In this document: piece by piece, positions 26,078 through 34,687 of the stretch
Layout of the letters: every line of letters begins with the position of its first letter
Position numbering within the stretch: position 1 is the first letter of the stretch
DNA from: Mycobacterium sp. 1100029.7
GTDB taxonomy: Bacteria > Actinomycetota > Actinomycetes > Mycobacteriales > Mycobacteriaceae
Direction of reading: 5' to 3'
Length of the DNA stretch: 64,000 bases
Assembly: GCF_001665235.1 (NCBI RefSeq)
Contig: NZ_LZSC01000082.1
Span: forward strand, 124,001 to 188,000
Position numbers and translations under genes: made by a program
The notes under the pieces: generated by a model
Seen by the model: the letters and a program-made list of their open reading frames with translations, nothing else
Told to the model about the DNA's origin: nothing
Database searches by the model: none

Positions 26078-26559
26078 AGTTCACCGTCCAGCACGGCGGC
26101 CATCGCCGGTTCGTCAGCGAGCAACGAGAGTGCCTCGTCGCCAAAAGGATTCACACCGGGCCCCTTGGCCAGCGAGTGCGCGATCAGCACGTGCAGGCAC
26201 TTGACCCGGTCCGGCATACCGCCACCGGAGAACGTGGTCCCCAGCGGCTCGATCGCGTCGCGTTCGGCCAGATACGACTCGTGCGCGCGCCGATAGGCGC
26301 CCGCCAATGCGGGATCGGTTCCCAATCGCTCGGTCATCTCACGCATCAGTCCCGTGGTCTCCAGCCGGCTCGCCGCCGCGGTCAGCGCCGGATGCGTCAG
26401 GTAATACAAGGTCGGAAAGGGCGTGCCGTCAGGCAGTTTCGGCGCCGTCTTCACCACACCCGGCTCACCGTTGGGGCATCGGTAGGCGATCGCCAGCACA
26501 CCGCGCGGCTCGCGCCCCAGCTGACGTGCCACCGCTTCCAGATCGGCACGCTCAACCAC
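26068..26559 (-). CDS. DUF501 protein (Rv1025-like)
   Basis: A 163-residue protein with the family hallmark YRCPNGEPGVVKTAPKL followed by PFPTLYYLTHP, and a Cys-containing VKCLHVLIAHSLAKG near the C-terminus. GTG 26559 is chosen because it begins the conserved VVERADLEAVARQLGR segment and overlaps the upstream ftsB-like gene by 8 bp; a longer reading adds an Arg/Pro-rich artefact. The family is nearly always encoded between FtsB/DivIC and Ppx in actinobacteria. Its function is unknown. Confidence 0.86.
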   Translation of the reverse strand: MVERADLEAVARQLGREPRGVLAIAYRCPNGEPGVVKTAPKLPDGTPFPTLYYLTHPALTAAASRLETTGLMREMTERLGTDPALAGAYRRAHESYLAERDAIEPLGTTFSGGGMPDRVKCLHVLIAHSLAKGPGVNPFGDEALSLLADEPAMAAVLDGELWR

Positions 26560-27244
26560 CTGGCGTCGTGGGCTTCGGTGATTCCGGCGGCCCCGGTTGT
26601 CCGGCATCCGCGGGTGGCGGGGCCGGGGCGGCCGGTGGCAGGTGCGGGGTGTCGGCGATGGTGTGCCACAACGACGAGTACCAGGGCGCATTGCTCGTCG
26701 GCTTGGCCGTCTCGCTTCCCGGCTGCGGCGACACCGCCGCGTCCGGCGGGAGCTGAACCTGGAAGGGGGTGTCCCCCGGCATCACGAACCCCAGCCGCTC
26801 GCGAGCCTGCGCCGCGATATAGGCCGGGTCGCCGAGTTTGACCTTCTTCTGCTCGAGCTCGTCGATCTGCCGGCGCAGTGCCGCTTCGCTGGCCGTCAAC
26901 TGGGCCATCTCGGTGCGCTGGGCGAAGTAGGTGCGCACCGGACCGGCGATGGTCAAGGTCAGCACGCAGACCACGGCGGCAAGCACCGCCGCGCGCCGGG
27001 CGGTGAAACCCAGCCGCTGCTCGGACCGCTGCTCGACCGACTCGGCGATCTGCCGCTTGATGGGCTCGACGATGTGCTCGGCCGTCGTCCGCGCCGCCGA
27101 AGCGTTTTGCGCAACCTTCGACGAACGCGACGACGGCTTGGACGAGGGTTTGGCAGCCCGACTGCGCCGAACCGAATCTCCCGCTTTCCCCGGGCGTGAT
27201 GCCGGGGAGCGGCGTTTCGGATCTGGCCGTTTGGCGTCGGGCAT
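26552..27244 (-). CDS. FtsB/DivIC-family septum formation initiator (Rv1024-like)
   Basis: A 230-residue bitopic membrane protein with a long, basic, Ser/Arg-rich cytoplasmic tail (1-80), one transmembrane helix at about 86-106, and a coiled-coil ASEAALRRQIDELEQKKVKL (about 117-137). The DivIC signature DPAYIAAQARERLGFVMPGD follows, then a Pro-rich extracytoplasmic tail. It should act in the divisome with FtsQ/FtsL-type partners. The location between eno and DUF501 is conserved in actinobacteria. Confidence 0.87.
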   Translation of the reverse strand: MPDAKRPDPKRRSPASRPGKAGDSVRRSRAAKPSSKPSSRSSKVAQNASAARTTAEHIVEPIKRQIAESVEQRSEQRLGFTARRAAVLAAVVCVLTLTIAGPVRTYFAQRTEMAQLTASEAALRRQIDELEQKKVKLGDPAYIAAQARERLGFVMPGDTPFQVQLPPDAAVSPQPGSETAKPTSNAPWYSSLWHTIADTPHLPPAAPAPPPADAGQPGPPESPKPTTPGG

Positions 27245-27279
27245 CGAAGATCTAGCCGCGTTTCCTGTTGACTGTCAAG

Positions 27280-28569
27280 CTATTTCACATCCAACGCGTA
27301 GCGCGGGAAGGCCAGATCACCGGCGTAACGGGCGGCGTCGCCGAGGGCCTCCTCGATGCGCAGCAGCTGGTTGTACTTGGCAACCCGCTCGCTGCGGGCC
27401 GGCGCACCCGTCTTGATCTGCCCGCTGCCGACGGCCACCGCCAGATCGGCGATGGTGGTGTCTTCGGTCTCGCCGCTGCGGTGGCTCATCATCGTGCGGT
27501 ACCCGCTGTGGTGGGCCAGCGCGACGGCGTCCAACGTCTCGGTCAGCGTGCCGATCTGGTTCACCTTGACCAGCAACGCGTTGCCGGCGCCGCGTTCGAT
27601 GCCTTCTTCCAGGCGTTCGGGGTTGGTGACGAACAGGTCGTCACCGACCAGCTGGACGCGGTCGCCGATGGCCGTGGTCAGCGCCACCCAACCGTCCCAG
27701 TCGTCCTCGGACAACGGGTCCTCGATGGAGACCAGCGGGTAGGAGTCCAGCAGGCCGGCGTAGAACTCCGACATCTGCTCGGCGCTGCGGATCTCCTTTT
27801 CGAAGCTGTAACCCTCTCCCGCGGTGAAGAATTCGGTCGCAGCCACGTCGAGGGCCAGCGCCACATCGGAGCCCAGCGTGAAGCCCGTCGCCTCGATGGC
27901 CGAGCTGATCAGATCCAGCGCGGCCTTGGTGCCCGCGACGTCGGGCGCGAATCCACCCTCGTCGCCCAGACCGGTGCTCAGGCCCTGCTTCTTGAGCACC
28001 GACTTCAGCGAGTGGTACACCTCGGTGCCCCAGCGCAGCGCCTCTTTGAAGCTGGGCGCACCGATCGGCGCGACCATGAACTCCTGGACGTCGACGCCGG
28101 TGTCGGCGTGGGCGCCGCCGTTGAGGATGTTGAGCATCGGCACCGGCAGGATGTGCGCGTTCGGGCCGCCGAGGTAACGGAACAGCGGCAGCTCGGCGGA
28201 ATCGGCGGCCGCCTTGGCGACGGCCAGCGACACGCCCAGGATGGCGTTGGCGCCCAGCCGCGACTTGTCGGGGGTGCCGTCGAGGTCCACCAGCGCCTGG
28301 TCGACCAGACGCTGGTCGTCGGCGTTGAGACCGATGACTGCCGGGCCGATCTCGTCGAGGACGGCTTGCACGGCCTTGTCCACACCCTTGCCGCCGTAAC
28401 GCTGGCCGCCGTCGCGAAGCTCGACCGCCTCGTGCTCTCCGGTCGACGCGCCCGACGGCACCGCCGCACGGGCAAAAGTTCCGTCGATCAGGGCTATTTC
28501 GACCTCGACCGTCGGGTTTCCGCGCGAATCGAGGATCTCGCGGGCCCCGACCTGCTCGATAATCGGCAC
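27280..28569 (-). CDS. eno: Enolase
   Basis: A 429-residue glycolytic enzyme that interconverts 2-phosphoglycerate and phosphoenolpyruvate in the cytosol. Signatures are AREILDSRGNPTVEVE at the N-terminus, GGAHADTGVDVQEFM, DEGGFAPD, metal-site SIEDPLSEDDW and GDDLFVTNP, and LLVKVNQIGTLTET plus SHRSGETEDT near the C-terminus. Length is normal. It lies 35 bp upstream of the ftsB-like gene and is likely co-transcribed with it. Confidence 0.97.
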   Translation of the reverse strand: MPIIEQVGAREILDSRGNPTVEVEIALIDGTFARAAVPSGASTGEHEAVELRDGGQRYGGKGVDKAVQAVLDEIGPAVIGLNADDQRLVDQALVDLDGTPDKSRLGANAILGVSLAVAKAAADSAELPLFRYLGGPNAHILPVPMLNILNGGAHADTGVDVQEFMVAPIGAPSFKEALRWGTEVYHSLKSVLKKQGLSTGLGDEGGFAPDVAGTKAALDLISSAIEATGFTLGSDVALALDVAATEFFTAGEGYSFEKEIRSAEQMSEFYAGLLDSYPLVSIEDPLSEDDWDGWVALTTAIGDRVQLVGDDLFVTNPERLEEGIERGAGNALLVKVNQIGTLTETLDAVALAHHSGYRTMMSHRSGETEDTTIADLAVAVGSGQIKTGAPARSERVAKYNQLLRIEEALGDAARYAGDLAFPRYALDVK

Positions 28570-28644
28570 TAGGATCTCCTTGCAGTAGCTGATGCCAACC
28601 CCGGGCAGCCTTTAGCGTAAAGCCTGGGTTCGGGATTCATCCTT

Positions 28645-29415
28645 CTACAGCGGGTGACCCGCCGCGTAGGCGGTCGCCCAGTCCCGGACCGCACGCGCGT
28701 AGACGCCGGAGTTGTTGTAGGCCCGCAGCGCGGTCACCCATCCCCTGGGCGTTCCGAGATCTTTTCCACGCCAACACAAATAGCCCGCGGCCGCCAGGGC
28801 CGCGTCGTCGATGTTGTCCGGACTGACCCGGCCGTCGTTGTGAGCATCGACACCGTACAACCGCCAGGTCTCCGGGATGAACTGCATCGGCCCCATCGCG
28901 CGGGCGACCGAGGGCTCACTGTCGGTGGTCGTCGCTTCGGCGTCGACGATGCGCAGGTTGCCGCCGGTGCCGTCGAGCTGAACACCCCGGATCGGCGGAC
29001 TGACGTCGCCGTTGGGCGACAGCGTCGCGCCCCGGTAGGTGCCGTGGTGGCTTTCGACCTGCCCGATGCCGGCCAGCGTGGTCCACGCGATATGGCACTT
29101 CGGGTTCTCCACTTCGGCGACCCGGGCCGCATAGGCGTACGCCTCCAACGCGATCAGCGGGATTTCCAGGGCCGCGGAGCGGGGAATCGCCCAGTCGCGT
29201 AACTGGTCGGCGGGCCGGCCGCTCGCGTGCGTGTTGACCGGCGGCACCGGATCCCCGAACGGCGGGGGCACTCCGGCGGGGATGAACAGGCTGAGCTGCC
29301 AGGTGCAGCTGGAGGCAAGGAGCATCGCGGTCGCGCCGATCACGGCGGCCGCGCGCAACCAACGCCTCGGCGACACCACGTTCCCCTTAACTTCCCCTAC
29401 ACCAACGTCACCCAC
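28645..29415 (-). CDS. lpqU: LpqU, lytic-transglycosylase-like lipoprotein
   Basis: A 256-residue lipoprotein with lipobox ASSC (Cys37), followed by a Pro-rich linker. The lysozyme-fold domain includes GIGQVESHHGTYRGAT, with the presumptive catalytic Glu in VESHHG, then ARAMGPMQFIPETWRLYG and AYNNSGVYARAVRDW. It resembles MltB-type membrane-bound transglycosylases that cleave peptidoglycan glycan strands. The start may be the GTG at the VVSPRRWL segment (about 29376), since the first 12 residues are unlike a signal peptide. Confidence 0.88.
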   Translation of the reverse strand: MGDVGVGEVKGNVVSPRRWLRAAAVIGATAMLLASSCTWQLSLFIPAGVPPPFGDPVPPVNTHASGRPADQLRDWAIPRSAALEIPLIALEAYAYAARVAEVENPKCHIAWTTLAGIGQVESHHGTYRGATLSPNGDVSPPIRGVQLDGTGGNLRIVDAEATTTDSEPSVARAMGPMQFIPETWRLYGVDAHNDGRVSPDNIDDAALAAAGYLCWRGKDLGTPRGWVTALRAYNNSGVYARAVRDWATAYAAGHPL

Positions 29416-29645
29416 TGATTATCGTCCCATGACCTTTCGCCGGGGCCGGTCGCGTCGAGCCGGTGCGCCCCGCCCCCGGCTGGTCATCGGTTAGCTGCCG
29501 ATGACCGTGGCTAGCAAAGCGCAACCACGGCGGACTACCGGGATTCCCGAACTCACAAGCCACATTACCTGTCACGCTGATGGACAACGGCAAACAACGC
29601 GGGGATCGCTGACAGGCAAAGCTGTGAACGCGATCCAAACCGGCG
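29416..29645. other. mazG-lpqU intergenic region with hairpin
   Basis: The inverted repeat GGTCATCGG (29482-29490) / CCGATGACC (29498-29506) has a 7-nt loop, and CCGTGG (29505-29510) / CCACGG overlaps it as an alternative pairing. No T-tract follows on either strand. It could be an attenuator between mazG and lpqU or part of the lpqU promoter. No gene is seen. Confidence 0.35.
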
Positions 29646-30785
29646 TCAGTCGCGGCCGCGGTCCCGTTTCGAGCCCTTGCCGGACTTCTTGGACTCCTTG
29701 TCCGACTCCGCGCCGGACTCGTCGGCGTCGTCGGGTTCGTCGGGTTTGTCGGTCTCGTCGGACTGCTCCGGTTCGTCGGACTCGTCGACGGGCGAGGTCT
29801 GGTCGGAATGTTCCGGCGAGACGGACTCAGCCGCGCCGACCGCTCCGGAGGGCCAGTGCTCGCGCCACTCCGCCTCACTGACCGTGCCCAGCGGGGCCAC
29901 ATCGAACTCTTCGGGCACGCTGTCCCCGCGGCGGGTGGCGGCGATCGACCGCTCGACCGCGCGCACCGTGTCGACGAACTCCAAAACCGCTGTGCGCAGG
30001 AAGCTTTCCGCATCGACATCGGTCAATACCGAGATCGTGGTGATTTCGGTGGGAATCAGGTCGCCGGGCAGGCCGGCGGCCTGCGCGCGCTGAATCACCT
30101 TCTGCGCGAACGCCAACGCCGGTTGGCCGGTGTGGACATCGTCCATCACCGAATTCCGCGGCTTCTCGGCCGCCTTGCGCTCTTCCCACTGAGCCAATTG
30201 CTCTTCGAGCGAAATCGACTGCCCCGCAAGCACTCCCGGGACCCGGTTGCCCAGCTTTCGCATCAGTGTGGCAGCGACGGCGTCGATGTCGAACGGCGAC
30301 TGCGGCGCTTCCTCGGCGATTCGGGCGTGAAACAGGACCTGCAGCAACACATCGCCGAGCTCTTCGCGCAGCTGGTCGGCATTGCCGCTGCGGACCGCGT
30401 CCAGCAGCTCGTAGGTTTCCTCCAGCAGAAACCTGCGCAGCGAGTCGTGAGTTTGCTCGCTCTCCCAGGGGCCGGCGGTGCGCAGCTTGTCCATCATCGC
30501 GACGGCGTCGACGAGACGTTCGCCGCGCGGCGTCTCCGGCGCCGCGATCAACCGGGCGCCGGCGGCCAGCCGGGCGGTGACGGCCGGGTGGTCGGGATCC
30601 GAGGACAGCAGCACCGGGGCTGCCGGGGAGTCGGGGTCGCCGGTGTCCACCGGACGCGCGGACGGCAGCGACCAGGGCACCGCGACGGGCATCTCTTCGG
30701 TGTACTCGACTTCACCGGTCAGGTGCTCGATCGCCGGCAGCGGCACCAGGGAGGGACGGCGAGGGTCGAACAGGACGACAATCAC
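29646..30785 (-). CDS. mazG: MazG nucleoside triphosphate pyrophosphohydrolase with extended charged tail
   Basis: The core has the MazG helical motifs LLEETYELLDAV and REELGDVLLQVLFHARI (EExxE plus ExxD metal ligands), then a second half with AFAQKVIQRAQAAGLPGD. It hydrolyses non-canonical or oxidised NTPs to NMP and PPi. GTG 30785 is chosen because it begins VIVVLFDPRRPSLVPL, the usual mycobacterial N-terminus, and has a good RBS AGAGGAA; a longer reading starts at 30809. About 60 C-terminal residues form an acidic Ser/Asp/Glu tail ending in Lys/Arg, absent from the ~325-aa M. tuberculosis protein. Confidence 0.92.
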   Translation of the reverse strand: MIVVLFDPRRPSLVPLPAIEHLTGEVEYTEEMPVAVPWSLPSARPVDTGDPDSPAAPVLLSSDPDHPAVTARLAAGARLIAAPETPRGERLVDAVAMMDKLRTAGPWESEQTHDSLRRFLLEETYELLDAVRSGNADQLREELGDVLLQVLFHARIAEEAPQSPFDIDAVAATLMRKLGNRVPGVLAGQSISLEEQLAQWEERKAAEKPRNSVMDDVHTGQPALAFAQKVIQRAQAAGLPGDLIPTEITTISVLTDVDAESFLRTAVLEFVDTVRAVERSIAATRRGDSVPEEFDVAPLGTVSEAEWREHWPSGAVGAAESVSPEHSDQTSPVDESDEPEQSDETDKPDEPDDADESGAESDKESKKSGKGSKRDRGRD

Positions 30786-30795
30786 AGGTGCCGTT

Positions 30796-30850
30796 CCTCT
30801 CCCCCGCAAGCGGGTGGGGGTCCCCCCAGCCCCACCGCGGCGACGGGGCG
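30796..30850. repeat. C/G-run palindromic intergenic element between mfd and mazG
   Basis: The stretch contains CCCGC-AA-GCGGG (30803-30814) followed by GGGGG-T-CCCCC (30816-30826) and a further GGGG/CCCC pair. Stacked short hairpins with no coding potential fill the ~110-bp mfd-mazG gap. The resemblance to dispersed C-run palindromes of other mycobacteria is from memory. A role in mRNA processing or pausing is inference. Confidence 0.45.
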
Positions 30851-30894
30851 TGCCCCCATATCGCTCTCGTGCTCTGCATCGTCACCGGCGCGGA

Positions 30895-33800
30895 TCATTT
30901 CGCTTGACGCTCCTCCCTCGTCATCGGCGCAGGTGACGAACTCGTTATATCAATTTCTTGCTGCGGTTTCCCCTGCAAGGCCGTCACCACGTTGGCCACC
31001 ATCTGCACCAACTCGACGTCGCGGAGTCGCGGCGCGCCCACACCGCCGGATCGCGGGATCGGAACCGACACCGTGGACGTGGTGGCGCGGTAGTTGGCGG
31101 CCGGATACATCCGCTTGAGCCGCACCTGCGCAGAATCTAGCAGCGTCATCGGCGACAGCCGTATTGTCGCCGCCGACGGGGCCGACACCTCGGTGATGCC
31201 CGAGGACCGGCACAGCAGTCGCAACCGTGCCACGGCCACCAGCCGCAGCGCCGGTTCGGGCAGCGCCCCATACCGGTCGGTGAGTTCCTCGACGACGGCG
31301 TCGACGGCCGCGTCGTCGGGTGCGGCGGCCAGGCGCCGGTAGGCCTCCAGCCGGAGCCGGTCGCTGGCGATGTAGTCGGGCGGCAAGTGCGCGTCCACCG
31401 GAAGGTCAATGCGCACATCCTTGGGTTCTTCGGCGGTGGTGACGGTCTGGCCGTCGGCCGCGGCGCGGTACGCCTCGACGGCCTCGCCCACCAGCCGCAC
31501 GTACAGGTCGAAACCGACTCCGGCGACGTGTCCGGACTGCTCGACACCCAGCACGTTGCCGGCGCCGCGGATTTCGAGGTCCTTCATCGCGACCGCCATG
31601 CCCGCGCCCAACTCGTTGTTCTGCGCGATGGTCGCCAACCGGTCGTAGGCCGTCTCGGTGAGCGGGGTGTGCGGCGGATAGAGGAAGTAGGCGTAGCCGC
31701 GTTCGCGGCTGCGGCCGACCCGGCCCCGCAGCTGGTGCAACTGCGACAGCCCGAACGTGTCGGCACGCTCGACGATCAGGGTGTTCGCGTTGGAGATGTC
31801 CAGGCCGGTCTCCACGATCGTGGTGCACACCAAAATGTCGTATTCGCGGTTCCAGAAGCCCTGCACGGTGCGCTCCAGCCGTTCCTCGGGCATCTGCCCG
31901 TGCGCGACGACCACCCGCGCCTCGGGCACCAGCTCGCGAATCTTGGCCGCCGTCCGGTCGATCGAGCTGACCCGGTTGTGCACGTAGAAGACCTGCCCGT
32001 CACGCAGCAGCTCGCGGCGCAGGGCGGCGGCGACCTGTTTGTCGTCGTGTGGGCCGACATAGGTCAGCACCGGGTAGCGCTCTTCGGGCGGGGTCAGGAT
32101 CGTCGACATCTCCCGGATGCCGGCCAGACTCATCTCCAAGGTGCGCGGGATCGGGGTGGCGCTCATGGTCAGCACATCGACGTGGGTGCGCAGCGATTTG
32201 ATGTGTTCCTTGTGCTCGACGCCGAACCGCTGCTCCTCGTCGACGACGACCAGGCCCAGATCCTTCCAGCGCACGCCGGTCTGCAGCAGCCGGTGCGTGC
32301 CGATCACAATGTCCACCGACCCGTCGGCCAGGCCGTCGAGGACGGCGCGCGATTCGGACGCGTCGGTGAACCGCGACAGGCCCTTGACGGTGACCGGGAA
32401 GCCGGCCATCCGGTCGGTGAAGGTCTGCAGATGCTGGTCGGCCAGCAACGTCGTCGGCACCAGGACCGCGACCTGTTTGCCGTCCTGCACGGCCTTGAAC
32501 GCCGCCCGCACCGCGATCTCGGTCTTGCCGTAGCCGACGTCACCGCAGATCACCCGGTCCATCGGGATCGGCTTTTCCATATCCGACTTGACCTCGGTGA
32601 TGGCGGTCAACTGGTCGACAGTCTCGGTGAACCCGAACGCGTCCTCCATCTCGGCCTGCCACGGGGTGTCCGGCGCGAACGCGTGGCCGGCGCTGGCCTG
32701 GCGTTTGGCATACAGCGCGACCAGCTCGCCGGCGATCTCGCGCACCGCGCGCCGCGCCTTGGTCTTGGTGTTGGCCCAGTCGCTGCCGCCGAGCTTGCTC
32801 AGCGCCGGGGCCTGGCCGCCGACGTACCGGGACAACTGGTCCAGCGAATCCATCGGGACATAAAGCTTGTCGGAACCGCCGCCGCGCTTGCTGGACGAGT
32901 ACTCCAGCACCAGGTACTCGCGCCGGGCGCCGCCGACCGTGCGTTCGGTCATCTCGACGAACCGCCCGATGCCGTGCTGGTCGTGGACCACCAGATCGCC
33001 GGCGGTGAGCGCCAGCGGATCGACGGTGTTGCGCCGCTTGGCAGCCAGCCGCTTGCCCTCGGCGGACGTCGCCCGGTTGCCGGTCAGGTCGGTCTCGGTG
33101 ATCACGACCAGGTTCGCGCCGGGAATCACGACACCGTCGTGCAGTGGACCCTTGAGCACCCCGACCACACCGGCGGTCGGGGTCGCGCCGCTTTGCAGCA
33201 TTGCGGCCGGGGTGTCGGACTCGGACAGCCGCTCCACCACGCGATGGGCGGTGCCGGTGCCGGGCGCGACAACCACGGCGTAGCCGCCAGTCGAGACGTG
33301 CGCGCGCAGCATCGCGAAGATGCTCTCGATGTCGTGCTGATGTCCGCGGGCCGACGGCGCCGCCCGCACCTCGAGCTCCACGGCCGACTCGTCGGACAGC
33401 TGGCTCAGCGTCCACCACGGGTGGCCGGCCTGGACCGCCGCGGCGTGCACGTCGTCCAGTTCGGCGAAGCCCGAGCCGCCCAGCTGCTCGACGTCGACGG
33501 GCGCTTGACCCTCCGAGGTGCCCATCGCCGCGACCGACCACGACGCCTCGAGGAACTCGCGGCCGGTCTTGATCAGGTCGGCGGCCCGGCTGCGTACCTT
33601 CTCCGGGTCGCACAGGAGGACCGGCGTGCCCTCGGCCAGCTGATCGGTGAGCAGCGCGTGGCGCCCATCGACCGCAGGCTGCAGCACCGATTGCAGCGCC
33701 TCCATCCCGTCGACGGGGATGCCCTCGGACAGCTTGGCCAGCATGTCCGAGACGCTGCCGGTGATCGCCCCCTCCGCGGCGGGATGGCGCGCGGCCAACT

Positions 33801-34569
33801 CGGCGGCCCGCGCCCGCACGTCCTCGGTCAGCAGCAGTTCACGGCACGCGACCGCGATCAGGGTGTCGACCTCGATTTCGGGGATGGAGCGCTGGTCGGC
33901 GACGGCGAACATCCGCATCTCGGTGATCTCGTCGCCCCAGAACTCGACGCGCACCGGATGCTCGGCCGTCGGGGCGAAAACGTCGAGAATCCCGCCGCGC
34001 ACCGCGAATTCGCCGCGGCGGCCCACCATGTCGACGCGGGTGTAGGCCAGTTCGACCAGCCGCGCGATCGCGGCTTCGAAGTCGACTTCGGCACCGACGC
34101 TCAGGGTCAGCGGCTCCACCAGGCCCAGCTGCGGCGTCATCGGTTGCAGCAGCGAACGCGCCGCGGTCACCACCACCCGCAGTGGCGGGCCCAGCCGGGC
34201 GTCGTCGGGATGGGCCAGCCGGCGCAGCACCATCAACCGGGTGCCGACGGTGTCGACGCCCGGCGAAAGACGTTCGTGCGGCAGCGTTTCCCACGATGGG
34301 AACACCGCGACCGAGTCGCCGAAGACGCCGCACAGTTCGGCGCTCAGGTCGTCGGCCTCCCGACCGGTCGCCGTGACGACCAGCAGCGGACGCTGCCGCG
34401 CCAGCGCGCTGGCCACGAATACCCGCGCGCTGGCCGGGCCGACCAGATTCAGTTCGGCCGGGCCGGCCGCCGCGTCCGCGGCGATCTGGGAGAAGGTCGG
34501 CGCGGTCAGCGCCAGTTCGACGAGCCCCGCGATCGGGGTTTCTGGGCGAGCAGGCCCCGGTGCGGTCAT
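30895..34569 (-). CDS. mfd: Mfd, transcription-repair coupling factor
   Basis: A translocase of about 1,224 residues that removes stalled RNA polymerase and recruits UvrA. It shows the UvrB-like N-terminal module (FPSWETLPHERLSPGVDTVGTR), the RNA polymerase-interaction domain near 490-570 (LVVHDQHGIGRF), RecG-like helicase motifs GDVGYGKTEIAVRAAFKA (Walker A), VVDEEQRFGVEHK (DEEQ box), TMSATPIPRTL and RGRVGRSRERGYAYF, and the C-terminal TRCF domain. ATG 34569 (MTAPGPARPETPIAG) is preferred to ATG 34578. The whole length is intact. Confidence 0.96.
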   Translation of the reverse strand: MTAPGPARPETPIAGLVELALTAPTFSQIAADAAAGPAELNLVGPASARVFVASALARQRPLLVVTATGREADDLSAELCGVFGDSVAVFPSWETLPHERLSPGVDTVGTRLMVLRRLAHPDDARLGPPLRVVVTAARSLLQPMTPQLGLVEPLTLSVGAEVDFEAAIARLVELAYTRVDMVGRRGEFAVRGGILDVFAPTAEHPVRVEFWGDEITEMRMFAVADQRSIPEIEVDTLIAVACRELLLTEDVRARAAELAARHPAAEGAITGSVSDMLAKLSEGIPVDGMEALQSVLQPAVDGRHALLTDQLAEGTPVLLCDPEKVRSRAADLIKTGREFLEASWSVAAMGTSEGQAPVDVEQLGGSGFAELDDVHAAAVQAGHPWWTLSQLSDESAVELEVRAAPSARGHQHDIESIFAMLRAHVSTGGYAVVVAPGTGTAHRVVERLSESDTPAAMLQSGATPTAGVVGVLKGPLHDGVVIPGANLVVITETDLTGNRATSAEGKRLAAKRRNTVDPLALTAGDLVVHDQHGIGRFVEMTERTVGGARREYLVLEYSSSKRGGGSDKLYVPMDSLDQLSRYVGGQAPALSKLGGSDWANTKTKARRAVREIAGELVALYAKRQASAGHAFAPDTPWQAEMEDAFGFTETVDQLTAITEVKSDMEKPIPMDRVICGDVGYGKTEIAVRAAFKAVQDGKQVAVLVPTTLLADQHLQTFTDRMAGFPVTVKGLSRFTDASESRAVLDGLADGSVDIVIGTHRLLQTGVRWKDLGLVVVDEEQRFGVEHKEHIKSLRTHVDVLTMSATPIPRTLEMSLAGIREMSTILTPPEERYPVLTYVGPHDDKQVAAALRRELLRDGQVFYVHNRVSSIDRTAAKIRELVPEARVVVAHGQMPEERLERTVQGFWNREYDILVCTTIVETGLDISNANTLIVERADTFGLSQLHQLRGRVGRSRERGYAYFLYPPHTPLTETAYDRLATIAQNNELGAGMAVAMKDLEIRGAGNVLGVEQSGHVAGVGFDLYVRLVGEAVEAYRAAADGQTVTTAEEPKDVRIDLPVDAHLPPDYIASDRLRLEAYRRLAAAPDDAAVDAVVEELTDRYGALPEPALRLVAVARLRLLCRSSGITEVSAPSAATIRLSPMTLLDSAQVRLKRMYPAANYRATTSTVSVPIPRSGGVGAPRLRDVELVQMVANVVTALQGKPQQEIDITSSSPAPMTREERQAK

Positions 34570-34687
34570 GATGCACACCAGTCTAGGTGCCCAAAAAAAT
34601 CCAGAACGCCGTCAAAATTGCGCCGGGGGCCGTCAGAGGATCGTAAGGATCGCGTCATCCGGGCCTGGCCGGGCGCACGTTGAAGTC

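Noticed and set aside
29700..29830. Tandem repeat or microsatellite in the mazG tail
   Set aside because: The low-complexity DNA reflects acidic Ser/Asp/Glu codons; no exact repeat unit was found.
31387..34683. 1,098-residue open frame opposite mfd
   Set aside because: It is antisense to a complete, motif-rich Mfd; the composition is typical of a GC-rich shadow frame.
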